Translations under genes and position numbers: made by a program
Notes under the pieces: generated by a model
Told to the model about the DNA's origin: nothing
What the model saw: only the letters and a program-made list of their open reading frames with translations
Database searches by the model: none
From: Caulochytrium protostelioides
Lineage: Eukaryota; Chytridiomycota; Caulochytriomycetes; Caulochytriales; Caulochytriaceae
Length of the DNA stretch: 64,000 nt
Direction of reading: 5' to 3'
Assembly: GCA_003615045.1 (NCBI GenBank)
Contig: ML014142.1
Span: 1 to 64,000, forward strand
Shown here: piece after piece, positions 1-10,070 of the stretch
Numbering within the stretch: position 1 is the first letter of the stretch
Layout: every line of letters starts with the position of its first letter

Positions 1-475
1 TAACCTGCCTCGCAATGCTCGCGGGGGTGCCCAACCGGCCGCGCCTGCGGCCGTCAACTCGGTCTGCAGGAGTGGGGCGAGCGCTCGCTCGACGGGGCCG
101 ACGCGGGTCAACCCGCCCCGCAGGACGCGCGCAGGCGCTTCCCCGGCCAAGCCGACGCCGGCCACCCCGGTCCGCGAGACCCGGGTATTTGCCCAGACGA
201 CTGTGGTCCTGCAACCCGGTCAACGCCGCTCGGGTGCCCTACCGAGGGCCTGGTGTGCGCCTTGACTCAATATACCAATAATATAAGCGAAGGCTGACTC
301 TCAGGTGGGGATAAGGCGACCCCCAGTCAGATGGATCGTCGTGCGACTCGGCATCATTGCACGCATCCGAAATCAAAGGCCTCCTCGCGGCTCCCCAGTG
401 GAACCCAGGGGACCACAATTCGTGAAATTTGGTCTAACCAGACATTCTCTCTATCCATTATAAAAGGTATCATTA
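1..475. other. intergenic, no gene seen
   Basis: This is the 3' flank of the Rix7/NVL gene. The first 250 bases are GC-rich and the rest is AT-richer. Short open frames here are arginine/proline-rich and look like chance. No RNA gene or repeat recognised. Confidence 0.5.
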
Positions 476-3298
476 TCAGGTGGACATGGCCGCCGCAGGG
501 GAAGCAGGCAACGCTGCCGCGGCCGGCGGCTCTGAGACCGGCACGGGCCCGCCCGATGCGCCGCCGTTGCTGCCGGTGCCGAAGGTCTGGCGCAACTTCT
601 GGTAACGGTGCAGGTCGCTCTTCGAGACCGACGGCCGCATGCCCTGCAGCGACTGCAGGAAGTGGCGCTGTGTTACGGTGACGGTGACGGGCTCAGGCTG
701 CTCAGGGAGCACGGCGTCGCGGGTCGCGGCGTCGGCGGCCATCCCGAGACGGTGCAGGTCCGGCATGGCTTCCTTCAGGGCCGTCACGGCGGCCTCACGG
801 ACCAGCGCGGCCAAGTCGGCGCCGCTGAGGTGGCGCGCGGCCGGGTGCGCCGCGACGGCCACAAGGTCGACGTCGGCATCGAGCGGCGTGCGCTTCGTCA
901 GCGTCTTGAGAATATCGACGCGCTCAGACGCGGACGGCAAGTCGACATACAACGTCTTGTCGAAGCGGCCCGGGCGCATCATGGCCGGGTCCATCATGTC
1001 GGGCCGGTTGGTCGCCGCGATGAGATACACGCCCTTGCGCTCGGTCATACCGTTCATCTGGACGAGCAGCGTGTTCACGAGACGCGAGCTGGACTGCGAG
1101 TCGCCGTCGTTGCTGCGGGTCGGGCAGATCGCATCCATCTCGTCAAAGAAGATGACGCAGGGTCGGGACGCGCGGGCGCGGTCGAAGACTTGGCGGATAG
1201 CGCGCTCGGACTCGCCGACATACTTGTTAAGCAACTCGGGGCCGTTAACGGAGATGAAGTTGCAGTGGGATTCGGACGCGACTGCCTTCGCCAGCAACGT
1301 CTTACCACAGCCCGGCGGACCGTACAGCAGAATGCCCATGGGCTGCTCGACGCCGACCTGGGCGAACATCTTGGGGTACCGAATGGGTAGCACGACCGAC
1401 ATGCGCAGCTCCTGCTGGATCGAGCCCAGCGCGCCGATGTCGTCCCACGTGACGCCGCTGCGCGTCGCAAAGCCTTCGCGCGTCGCCGAGGGCTGCACCT
1501 TCGTCAGGGCCGCGAGGAAGTCTTTGAACTGAATCTTGAGCGATGCATTCTCGTCGTCCAGCAGCGCCGCTTCGGCCTCGGTCTCGGCTTCCGCCAGCAG
1601 CTGCGCCTCGTCATCGTTCTCGCGTTCATCGTCCGCCTCTTCCTCTTGAGCTGACCTCGGCGCCGGCTCGGTCGTAGACAGAGCAACCGCGTCCGTGAGG
1701 ACGACGGGCGAGTCCGCCATGGGTGCGTCCGGGTCAATGACCATCGGTGGGCATGATACGGTCCCGTCTTCTGACGGCATTGTCTCGACGTCCATGACGT
1801 GAGAGGATTCCGCCGCGGCCAGGGTGAGAGCACGCTTCGCCTTGGCGGCCTTCGATGCGTGCTTGGTCGATCGGACGAGCTCGCTCGCCTGCTGCTCGAG
1901 GAACTTGGCCATCGTCTGGATCGCGAGCAGACCCGCCTCCGAGCACAGGCTCTGCAGGTCGGCACCAACGAACCCAGGCGTGCGCTTGGCTAGCTCTTCG
2001 AGGTGCACGTCCGGCGCGAGACGCATGTTTTTGGTGATGCGGTCGAGGATATCCATGCGAGCTTCCTGGTTGGGAATACCCATACCGATCTCCTTGTCGA
2101 AGCGGCCGGACCGACGGAACGCGGGGTCCAGGCTGTCCGCGCGGTTCGTCGCGCCAATCACCAGTACGGGCCGGGCCGGGTCGCCTTCCCGGGACAGCGA
2201 GTCGAGGCAGGACAGCAGCTGACCGACGATGCGCGTCTCCATCTGCCGCTGAGCCGACTCGCGCTTGCCGCTGATGATTTCAACTTCGTCAAAGAAGAGA
2301 ATGCAGGGCGCGTAGTCCTGCGCCATCTTGAAGATCTCGCGCAGCCGCTTTTCGGAATCGCCCGAAACGCCGGAGGTGATCGTCGGAGCCGGGTAGTCGA
2401 GCAAGGGGACGCCCATCTCGCCGGCGATGGCGCGAGCGAGAAAGGACTTGCCGCACCCGGGCGGGCCGTGCAGCAGCACGCCGCGCGGCGGCTGCACGCC
2501 CATCTTGGCATACAGCGTTGGGTGGCGGAACAAGGTACCGATCAAGTCGTCGATCTGCTGCTTGCAGTCGTCGATCCCGCCCATATCGGAGAGCCGCTCC
2601 TCGGGCACCGTCCAATTATGTTCCGAAACCTTCTCGATGATCCGGTTCTGGATCTCCGTCTCGAGGTCCTGGGGCCCGTTGGATCCGCCGTTCGGGCGGC
2701 GGGAGCGCGCGGCGTCGCCCGAGCCGCCCGCCGCGCCCGCCGCCTGCGGGCCGTTCTTGTGGCGTTTACGAAGCACCTTGTCCGAGTGTCGCGAGGAAGC
2801 GTCGGCCGACGGCGCAGACGCCGCGGCACCGCTTGCTTGGTCTGCGACCTCCTGCTTGCGCTTGTACATGCCCAACAGCTTCGCATTCATTCCGTTCATC
2901 GCGGCGGGCATGGCGGCTGGTGGCACGGGTGGCTGCGGCGGGACCGGCGATCCACCCACCGCTGCCGCCGCCGCCTTCTGCGCGGCGCAGTACTGCTTGA
3001 TCGCCGGGTCAAACGCTTTCTTGAGCGTGTCCGGCTGCAGTTTCGCGAGGGCGGGGACGGTTAATTTAGCGTGCCGGATCAGGGATTTGCTCATGGACGC
3101 CAAATCGCTGGGCGCCAGCGAGGCGGTTTCCTTGACGCCGAGGGTCTTGGTGATGTAGTCGTCAATCGGCGTCTGGAAGTGGTCAATGATGCTTTGCTGG
3201 AACGTCCGCCGCACCGGCGCAGGCGACCCCGCGGTGGCGGCGGGCGACCCGGCGGCAGCGGATGCCGCCGCCGGCGACTCGGTGCCCGCCGTTGTCAT
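476..3298 (-). CDS. RIX7: Rix7/NVL-type tandem AAA ATPase (60S ribosome biogenesis)
   Basis: 940 aa. Two AAA modules are visible. D1 has Walker A GPPGCGKS, a Walker B ending in DEVE, and a GRFDKEI arginine-finger region. D2 has GPPGCGKT, a Walker B ending in DEMD, and RPGRFDK. The N-terminal ~75 residues (FQQSIIDHFQTPIDDYI) are followed by a basic, low-complexity linker, and an acidic Ser/Glu-rich insert separates D1 from D2. This arrangement fits Rix7 (yeast) / NVL (animals), nucleolar ATPases that strip assembly factors from pre-60S particles. Cdc48 is less likely because its N domain is absent. The longest frame opens at a GTG at 3382. The first ATG is at 3298 (MTTAGTES) and gives an N-terminus of plausible length. 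Both ATPase sites look intact. Confidence 0.9.
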   Translation of the reverse strand: MTTAGTESPAAASAAAGSPAATAGSPAPVRRTFQQSIIDHFQTPIDDYITKTLGVKETASLAPSDLASMSKSLIRHAKLTVPALAKLQPDTLKKAFDPAIKQYCAAQKAAAAAVGGSPVPPQPPVPPAAMPAAMNGMNAKLLGMYKRKQEVADQASGAAASAPSADASSRHSDKVLRKRHKNGPQAAGAAGGSGDAARSRRPNGGSNGPQDLETEIQNRIIEKVSEHNWTVPEERLSDMGGIDDCKQQIDDLIGTLFRHPTLYAKMGVQPPRGVLLHGPPGCGKSFLARAIAGEMGVPLLDYPAPTITSGVSGDSEKRLREIFKMAQDYAPCILFFDEVEIISGKRESAQRQMETRIVGQLLSCLDSLSREGDPARPVLVIGATNRADSLDPAFRRSGRFDKEIGMGIPNQEARMDILDRITKNMRLAPDVHLEELAKRTPGFVGADLQSLCSEAGLLAIQTMAKFLEQQASELVRSTKHASKAAKAKRALTLAAAESSHVMDVETMPSEDGTVSCPPMVIDPDAPMADSPVVLTDAVALSTTEPAPRSAQEEEADDERENDDEAQLLAEAETEAEAALLDDENASLKIQFKDFLAALTKVQPSATREGFATRSGVTWDDIGALGSIQQELRMSVVLPIRYPKMFAQVGVEQPMGILLYGPPGCGKTLLAKAVASESHCNFISVNGPELLNKYVGESERAIRQVFDRARASRPCVIFFDEMDAICPTRSNDGDSQSSSRLVNTLLVQMNGMTERKGVYLIAATNRPDMMDPAMMRPGRFDKTLYVDLPSASERVDILKTLTKRTPLDADVDLVAVAAHPAARHLSGADLAALVREAAVTALKEAMPDLHRLGMAADAATRDAVLPEQPEPVTVTVTQRHFLQSLQGMRPSVSKSDLHRYQKLRQTFGTGSNGGASGGPVPVSEPPAAAALPASPAAAMST

Positions 3299-4346
3299 GG
3301 CCGTCGGAATCGGCCCAGCCGTCTTCGGAAAAGAGCGAAATGGAACCAGCGCCGCGCCACTGGCCTCGAGGCCTCTCAACACCGCTCAGACCCGCGGATT
3401 TGTACTGGTGTCAATGTCGTCGAAGGTGGCTAGGGGTATACGGGTGTGGAGAGAATTGCGGGAGACTGACGAATCGGTGAAGAGTCGGGTTTAGCCGTCG
3501 TCTTAGGTCAAAGGGAGGGGATAGTAGCGGTCGTGGCAGGCCCAGGACACCTGAAGCGACTGAGCGGAGTTTCCTCGTGGTCGGAGCAAGCCCGTCACAC
3601 CTTCGAGACCACGACTCCAACCGGTGAAGACGGGCGCCCTCACCGCGTGGTGGATCCTTGTACATCGGCGGACCAGCCGTTCGCGATGATGGTCTCGATG
3701 GAATGCGCAATGGTGTCCGCTTGCGTGACGATGCCGGCAAGTGGATGAGGCGAAGAACGTACTCACGGGCCCAGCAGCCCCGCCCGTCGATGGGCCCGCC
3801 TGCGCCTGCGGCCACCAGGGGTCGCGTGGCTTGGCATGTTGTCTCGGTCGGGCGCGCCACGGGCTGCCGATCCCTCGGTCGGAGAAAAGGCAGGGGCGGG
3901 AAGCCGACCACCGCGCCGGTCGAGAAAGCGTGAGGTGAAAGGTTCTTATCGACAAGGATCGCCCAACCGACACGGGTAGGCGATCAGCCAGTGTGACACA
4001 ACGAGCGGGTTGCGATGGTGATACCGTTCGCTGCGGCCACCATGAGATCGATCTGACGGTCAACCCAGGCCCTGGACACTCACTCGGGCATGACGTGCTG
4101 ATTAGATGGAGCACCATACATTACGCGCGCGCATGATTCACATGGTATTCTAGGTGACCGTTCATCAAGATGGTTGGAATATGGGACCGCGCAGAATTGC
4201 TGCATCAAGTGGTTGAGCATCATGTAATCCCTCGTCGTTCTTCATAGAGGCCTTCATAGAGACTTTCGCTGAGACCTGGCCACCTCCTGATTCAGTAGAC
4301 TCTTGGCATTTCCTGTTCCCTCGTCTCATCACGCTCAGCCGAAACC
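3299..4346. other. divergent intergenic region
   Basis: It separates the divergent Rix7/NVL gene (-) and the 168-aa gene (+), so it should hold both promoters. Minus-strand open frames at 3411-3911 and 3503-4117 show no recognisable domain and biased composition, so I do not call them. The 3' part (4130-4340) is AT-richer. No clear TATA box was picked out. Confidence 0.4.
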
Positions 4347-4853
4347 ATGATCCAAAAGTCGTTTGGCAAGGACAACCTGGAAGGGTTGCCCGGGCCTGTC
4401 CGGCAAGCCGCCAACCAGCTGGACCTCAAGATCTCCTCATTTCACCATCTCGCCAAGATGACCCGACTGCACTACAATCCCTATGTCGTGTCGCCCGGAT
4501 CGGCGATCAGCAGCAAAGCCTCGAAAAAGCCACCCCCAACGCGGGTGCCTATCGCAACCTTGAATATTCGCACAGCGCAGCTCGCTGCCAAGCTAGCGCA
4601 CATTGAAGCTCAGAAACGCAAGCTGTGGGAAGACACGAAAAGCGTGAAGCCGTATATTCTGCCGCTCGTGGTCCGCGAGAGCCTTGTCAACAAGCAGAAC
4701 CCGGTGCAGCTGAGCCATCGTCGCAAACATCTCGACGTCGTCTATCATCATGCGCAGCACAAAATGCGGCTGGATACGATCGAGGCCTTGCGTGACCATG
4801 ACGGGTTTGAGCCTTACACAACGCCGATTTATGACTACAAACCGGCATGGTAA
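4347..4853 (+). CDS. uncharacterised 168-aa basic protein
   Basis: Single exon, starting at an ATG in the context GAAACCATGA. The protein is basic, with balanced composition and no low complexity, unlike the shadow frames nearby. Residues ~75-105 form a probable amphipathic helix rich in Lys, Ala and Glu. The C-terminus ends in aromatic residues (TPIYDYKPAW). I do not recognise the family. A small mitochondrial or ribosome-associated protein is possible from size and charge, but nothing in the sequence proves it. The gene is divergent from Rix7/NVL and convergent with the ROCK-like kinase. It is likely a real gene because codon choice and protein composition are ordinary over its whole length. 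Confidence 0.65.
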   Translation: MIQKSFGKDNLEGLPGPVRQAANQLDLKISSFHHLAKMTRLHYNPYVVSPGSAISSKASKKPPPTRVPIATLNIRTAQLAAKLAHIEAQKRKLWEDTKSVKPYILPLVVRESLVNKQNPVQLSHRRKHLDVVYHHAQHKMRLDTIEALRDHDGFEPYTTPIYDYKPAW

Positions 4854-5441
4854 CGTCAGGTCGGGCACGACATGCATATGGCGGCCGTCTCAGATTCACA
4901 ATCACAAATCTATATCAACGGACGTCCTGACAGAGCGGAGTTTCGCCATGCCCGCCACGAGCCACAACATAACAAATCGCTAGCGAAGCGCGTCTCATTC
5001 ACCCGCCGACGCATCAAACTACTTGTCATAACGCTGCGATGCTTTGGCGACTGAGTCCGTAAAATCAGATGCTGGACATAAAAGCTCCTCTTTGTATATA
5101 GTGTAGAAAGTGTACCTCCTGACAATTAGAAATTCGATTGCATGTTTGACGGTGATATCTGCGATGCTATCACGACATTGCCAAAGCAGTATCACGCAAT
5201 CAGCGCGAACGCGTTCCACTGGGGAAGACCAATGCGAACATGCATGCAGTTCCCGAGTAATCGAGCCACTCGGTGTTGTGGAACGATGTGAAACGATGAA
5301 TCGAAGCTCTATCATATACAAGTGACATAAATAAAACACACCGCGGCGTGATGAGGAAAAAGGTAAAGAAGCGAGCCCGCACAGAGAGCCCAAGCCAGCC
5401 ATGAACCAGACCGGAAGCTGAGAGCTGGGATGCAACCACGG
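4854..5441. other. convergent intergenic region, AT-richer
   Basis: 3' flanks of the 168-aa gene (+) and the ROCK-like kinase (-). It is AT-richer than the coding DNA on both sides. An ATAAATAAA string near 5327 could serve as a poly(A) signal for the + gene. A purine-rich run near 5350-5375 would read as pyrimidine-rich in the kinase 3' UTR. No coding evidence. Confidence 0.4.
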
Positions 5442-8400
5442 TTAAGCGCGCTCTTCATCCTGGTTCAACTTGCGGAAAAACTCAAGACCGCGGATCCAAC
5501 GTAGCTTGTCGTACACGTCGGTGCCCATGAAATACAAAGGCACCGTACTCTTCAGACCGGCCACTTCGGTGCAGTCGACGTCAAGCAGACGCGTGCAATT
5601 CTTGTGACAGATGACGCGGCAGTGCGAGCATTCGCTCGCCGACTTGAACCCCATCACCTCCAGGTTGCACTGTTGGCACGTGACGCGGCGGTCAAAGTGC
5701 TTCGGACGGAAGAGATGGCCGTTCATCTCTTCGCCCTCCTCCGCTTCCTTCAGCACAGCGATCAGCGCCGTGATTCGCTCCTGATCGTCCGCCTTGAGCA
5801 CTGCGATGTCGTCCTTCACCTTCGAAATGCGCTTCTCGCAGCCTGAGAGCTGCGAGTCGAGGTTGACACCGCCGTGGCCCTGGCTCTGTGTGCGCTGCAG
5901 CGCACTTTCTTTGCGCATCACGGGCTGGATCGCAGCGAGCGCGGACGTCGTGAGCGAGCTCGTTTCTTCGGGCCCGCCGATCGCCATCTCGTGCTTGATC
6001 GCATCGCGCTTCTTGACCAGCTCGGTCAACTCAGTCTCCAACACTTTGACCCAGTCCGAGACGCTGCGCGCCAGCTGTTCGTTGGACGCGCTCGCCGACA
6101 CCGGCTGCACGCTCTGGATTTGCTGGAGGGCGTTGCGGAGGTTCACCAGTTGCTTGCGGGTCTGCTCCACGTGGCCGAGCGTCATGGCCCGCGCCGTTTC
6201 CGATCCGGCGGCCGCCATCATCTTCTCGGACGCTTTGAGCATCTGCTCTTCCTGGTCAACGGCTTTCTGCAGATTCGCCATGCGACGCTCCTTTTCCTCC
6301 TTGGTCATTGCCAGGTTGCGAGTCGAATTAAGCGCGGAGTGCGAGCCTAGGTTTGACGGCAGCGACTTCATGGTGGGATCGTCAAAGCGAGACGACTGGA
6401 TCTTGAAGATGCAGTCGATGTCTTTGCTGTTGGCATGGATGAGCTCGTTTTGCGAAACAGCGCGGACGATGAAGAGCGGCGTGCGGAGATCCGCGACAAC
6501 GATCCCATCGAGCACGCCGACATCCTTTTCGCGCTCAAAGAGCATGAGCTGGTTGTCTTTGAGCACCGCATAGTTGAGCTTCCAACCCTTCTTGACCTTT
6601 CCGCCCTTGGGTGTCTTGACCCATCCGCAGATCGGCTCGTTCGCCGAGAAAGTGCCCGTGTACTCAGGCATGTTCTGGTCGGTCAAGCGCGACACGCCGG
6701 ACCGCATGCTGTGCACCGAGCCAATACTCAGACGGCGCACATGAAGCTCGCGGGCCTTCAGCTCCTCCTCGGCCTCCGTGATCTTTTGCATCGCCTTGGT
6801 CTGCTCCTCGCGGTTGGCCTTGAACACGTGCTTTAGAATGCGGCCCTTCGCGCGGTTGAAGCTGGTCGTGCCGTTCGGCGGCAGGCTCGGGTGGCTCAGT
6901 GCCGGCGAGGACCCAGGCGTCTCCACGGAGGTCGGCGTGCCGTGGGCCGGGTCGCTCGCCAGCCGATCTTTCAGCAGACTGCACTCGGTCTGCAGCGCTG
7001 TGTTGGTGCGATACATCTCGTCGATCTGGCTCTGTAATTCTTCGATGCGCGACTGCGCATGGCGGTGGTCACTCTGGCTGTCCGCGAGAGACTGGACGGC
7101 TTCCAGGCGGCGGGCTTCCAAGAAATCATGCTGCTCGTGCTCGCCCTCCAGCAGCGTTTCATACTCCTTCATCTGCTTGGTCAGACGGTCACGGTCGCGC
7201 TGCAGCATCTCGATCTTGGCATTCAGGTCGTTGATGTCGTCCGACTGCACCGTCAGCTTCGACTGCAGGAAACTCGAGTCGCCGATCAAAGTCGACGCTT
7301 CAGAAACGAGCTGCGTCACCTTGGCCTCGAGCAGCTCAATTTTGTTGCTTGTCAGCCTCGTGGACTGCTCCGTCGTAGCGCGGAGATCGGTGAGCGTCCG
7401 CTGCGCTGCAGCCTCAGCTTCTTGCGCGTGGGCCAGGTCGCTCAGGGCCTTTTGTAGTTGCTGCTGCAGATGCATCGTCTCCTTCACATGCGCCGAGGAC
7501 AGCGCCGCCATTTCGTTCTGGCGGTTGAGCTTCTCCTGCTGTAGCGCCGCGATCGATGCTTCGAGATCGACGCGGTCGCTCTGCGCTTTGGCCAGCTGGT
7601 CTTTCAGCGTCTTCAAGCGCTCTTCCTGCTCATGGGAAGCATGCTCGTGGCGCGCCAGGTTATCGTTAAGATCGGTGATGTGGTTTTGCAACTCCGTCAC
7701 CCGCCGCTCGGATGCTGCCAGTCGGATCTTGTCGCTCGAGTGGCCATCCTGCACGCTACGCAGCTGCTTCTTGAGGCTCGTGAGATCGTCATCGAGCTGC
7801 TGCCGCTGCTGAGCTACATGCTGGCCCTCAGCCGTCAGGATCTCGATGCGGGTCTCAGCCGACGCGAGCTGGGCTTGCAGCGCGACTGCGCGGTCCGCGA
7901 CCGCGTTGCTCTGATTCTGGTCCGCCTCAAGTTCTGACAGCCGCTGCGCGAGGGTCTGTTTCTCGGCGGTCATCTCGCGCAGACGCTTGCTCCGCGTCTC
8001 CAGCTCCCGCTCGAGGAAGGTCTTGGCCGACTCGACGTCCGCCAGGTTCTGACCCAGCTGCTGCATCTTGTCGTGCTGCGAAGTGATTTGATCCTGCAGT
8101 GCCGAGATCGTCTCCTGCAGCGCGTCGCGGCTTTTCGTGGCCGCCTGACGCTCCGCTTCGGCGTCCTGGATCTCCTTCGCCTGCTGCGCCACGCGGACTT
8201 CCAGCTGGCCGACCTGCGCGGTCAGCGATTGCACCGACTCGTCCTGGCGCGTGGCTTGGCTCTTGCTGGTGCGCAGATGGGTCTCGAGCGCCTCCCGTTC
8301 ATTCGTCACGACGGTCAGCCGCTCCGACTGCGTCTGCGCGCGCTCGCGCTCCTGCTGCAGATCATCGCGGAGTGTATCGATCTCGCCCTGCAGACGCAAG

Positions 8401-10070
8401 CGCTGCTCCTGCAGCTGCGCGAGCTGTGCCTGGAGCTTTGACTCGTCGTCCATCTTGGCCCGCAGCTTCTCCAGCTCGGCATTGAGCGCCGAGGTCGTCT
8501 GGTCGTGCGATGACGAGGCCGTGTCCCGGACCGAGCGGAGCTCCGTCTCGGCACGCGTGCGCTGCTGCTCCGACTTAAGCAGCTGCTCCTTTAGTTCGGC
8601 ATACTTGGCCTGGCTCTGGGACATGACGCTCTCGAGGCTCGCAATCTTCTCTTCGAGTGCATTCTTGGTGGACTGCATCGCCATGTACTTGTTTTGCTCG
8701 CTTGTCAGCACCGCGCGCAGCGACACGGTGTCGTTTTCTTCGCCGCTCATGGCGCCATATGGCCGGATCGAACTGGCATTCGAGATGGACCGCGTGCGCT
8801 GCGAGGCGGGCGCGGACTCCTGCCCCAGACGCTTCAAGTAGGTGAACCCGACAAAGGGAAGATTCTGGCCGGTGTACTCGCGGCTGCGCGAAATAGGTTT
8901 CTTGGCAAACTTCTTGCTTTCGTCCTCCTCGTCCTCAAAGTAGCGCGTGTCGTCCGGCCCGTTAAGTTCCGGCACAAATGGCGGCGTCTGGGTCCGGATG
9001 GTGTCCCAGTTGATACCCTTGAACCACGGGTGGGCCTTAATTTCGGCGGTACTGTTGCGGCCCAGCCGCTTGTCGCCGCTCACAATCAGCTTGGACAGAA
9101 AATCGCGACATTCGGGCGACACCTCGCGCTCTTCCGGGAACACAAAGTTCTGCTCGTGACCGATGATGTTGTGGTATAGCCCCATCAGCGAGTCGCTATA
9201 GAAGGGTGTGTCGTCAAAAAGCAGCTCGTACGTGATGATGCCCAGTGACCACCAGTCGGCTTCGCGGCTGTAGCTGTACTTGCCCTCATTGGCCTGGAGG
9301 ATCTCGGGGCAGACATACTCGGGCGTGCCGACCGTGTCGCCGCTGCAGATCTTGGCGTTGCTATCGCTGAGCTTGATGCACGAGCCAAAATCGGCCAGCT
9401 TGATGTGGCCTGACGAATCAATCAGACTGTTTTCAGGCTTGACATCTCGGTGGATAATGTTGTTTTTGTGAAGCTCATCCAGAGCCAGCACCATTTCGGC
9501 GACATAGAACTTGACGTCGTCCTCGTTAAGGGCCGACTCCTGGGAGTTCATAAAGTTGCGCAGGCTGCCACCGGAAACGTACTCCATGATCAGGTAGAGG
9601 TTGTCTTCATCTTGGAAGGCCGCATGCAACGTGGTAATCCACTGCGAGTTTTGGGCAAACACCAGGGCGTTGCGCTCTTCCATGAAGAACCCGGCTTCTT
9701 GGCGCGTTAGAAGATCAATTTTCTTCAGGGTCTTCATCGCATAGACCTTGCTATCCGCCTTGGCGCGGACCAAGCAGACCGTGCCGACAGCGCCCGTGGC
9801 AAGCACCTTGATGGTCTCGAAATCACTGGTGTTCACGCGCCACGAGTTGACCCGGCTCAGCATTTTTTCATACTTGGTCAGAAACGTTTTGATCCGGGCG
9901 TCCGTGTTGGACATGGTTTTGCAGTCGGTATACAGCGCCACCATCGTGTCCAGCAGAGCGTCTAGCGTAAGCGGCGGATTGCCTTGCTCGTCGCGGATGT
10001 AGGCCATCATTTGGTCCATCCGTGTCGAGAAGGTCGCAGCAAACGCTGCGCTCGTCGAGGGGGCCGCCAT
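5442..10070 (-). CDS. ROCK-type Rho kinase: AGC kinase, long coiled coil, PH and C1
   Basis: 1542 aa. Kinase domain at ~84-345: VAIK-type Lys113 (AMKTL), HRD with Asp209, DFG with Asp227, and a CPE in place of APE. The glycine loop is degenerate (ATGAVGTV). An AGC C-terminal tail follows, with WDTIRTQTPPFVPEL and a hydrophobic motif near LPFVGFTYLKR, as in the ROCK/MRCK/DMPK group. A coiled coil covers ~500-1060. A PH start lies at ~1145-1226 (GWVKTPKGGKVKKGW), then ~220 mostly helical residues, then a complete C1 zinc finger (~1452-1500; H-x12-C-x2-C-x12-C-x2-C-x4-H-x2-C-x7-C). The last 40 residues resemble the closing strand and helix of a PH domain (LYFMGTDVYDKLRWIRGL). A C1 inside a split PH is the ROCK signature, and no CNH or CRIB is present, which argues against MRCK. 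The start is the ATG at 10070 (context CCGCGATGG), not the upstream in-frame codon at 10274. Expected role: actomyosin control at the cortex downstream of Rho. Confidence 0.85.
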   Translation of the reverse strand: MAAPSTSAAFAATFSTRMDQMMAYIRDEQGNPPLTLDALLDTMVALYTDCKTMSNTDARIKTFLTKYEKMLSRVNSWRVNTSDFETIKVLATGAVGTVCLVRAKADSKVYAMKTLKKIDLLTRQEAGFFMEERNALVFAQNSQWITTLHAAFQDEDNLYLIMEYVSGGSLRNFMNSQESALNEDDVKFYVAEMVLALDELHKNNIIHRDVKPENSLIDSSGHIKLADFGSCIKLSDSNAKICSGDTVGTPEYVCPEILQANEGKYSYSREADWWSLGIITYELLFDDTPFYSDSLMGLYHNIIGHEQNFVFPEEREVSPECRDFLSKLIVSGDKRLGRNSTAEIKAHPWFKGINWDTIRTQTPPFVPELNGPDDTRYFEDEEDESKKFAKKPISRSREYTGQNLPFVGFTYLKRLGQESAPASQRTRSISNASSIRPYGAMSGEENDTVSLRAVLTSEQNKYMAMQSTKNALEEKIASLESVMSQSQAKYAELKEQLLKSEQQRTRAETELRSVRDTASSSHDQTTSALNAELEKLRAKMDDESKLQAQLAQLQEQRLRLQGEIDTLRDDLQQERERAQTQSERLTVVTNEREALETHLRTSKSQATRQDESVQSLTAQVGQLEVRVAQQAKEIQDAEAERQAATKSRDALQETISALQDQITSQHDKMQQLGQNLADVESAKTFLERELETRSKRLREMTAEKQTLAQRLSELEADQNQSNAVADRAVALQAQLASAETRIEILTAEGQHVAQQRQQLDDDLTSLKKQLRSVQDGHSSDKIRLAASERRVTELQNHITDLNDNLARHEHASHEQEERLKTLKDQLAKAQSDRVDLEASIAALQQEKLNRQNEMAALSSAHVKETMHLQQQLQKALSDLAHAQEAEAAAQRTLTDLRATTEQSTRLTSNKIELLEAKVTQLVSEASTLIGDSSFLQSKLTVQSDDINDLNAKIEMLQRDRDRLTKQMKEYETLLEGEHEQHDFLEARRLEAVQSLADSQSDHRHAQSRIEELQSQIDEMYRTNTALQTECSLLKDRLASDPAHGTPTSVETPGSSPALSHPSLPPNGTTSFNRAKGRILKHVFKANREEQTKAMQKITEAEEELKARELHVRRLSIGSVHSMRSGVSRLTDQNMPEYTGTFSANEPICGWVKTPKGGKVKKGWKLNYAVLKDNQLMLFEREKDVGVLDGIVVADLRTPLFIVRAVSQNELIHANSKDIDCIFKIQSSRFDDPTMKSLPSNLGSHSALNSTRNLAMTKEEKERRMANLQKAVDQEEQMLKASEKMMAAAGSETARAMTLGHVEQTRKQLVNLRNALQQIQSVQPVSASASNEQLARSVSDWVKVLETELTELVKKRDAIKHEMAIGGPEETSSLTTSALAAIQPVMRKESALQRTQSQGHGGVNLDSQLSGCEKRISKVKDDIAVLKADDQERITALIAVLKEAEEGEEMNGHLFRPKHFDRRVTCQQCNLEVMGFKSASECSHCRVICHKNCTRLLDVDCTEVAGLKSTVPLYFMGTDVYDKLRWIRGLEFFRKLNQDEERA

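Noticed and set aside
3503-4117. 204-aa minus-strand frame upstream of Rix7/NVL
   Set aside because: No domain, Pro/Ser/Arg-rich, and it overlaps another open frame in the divergent promoter region.
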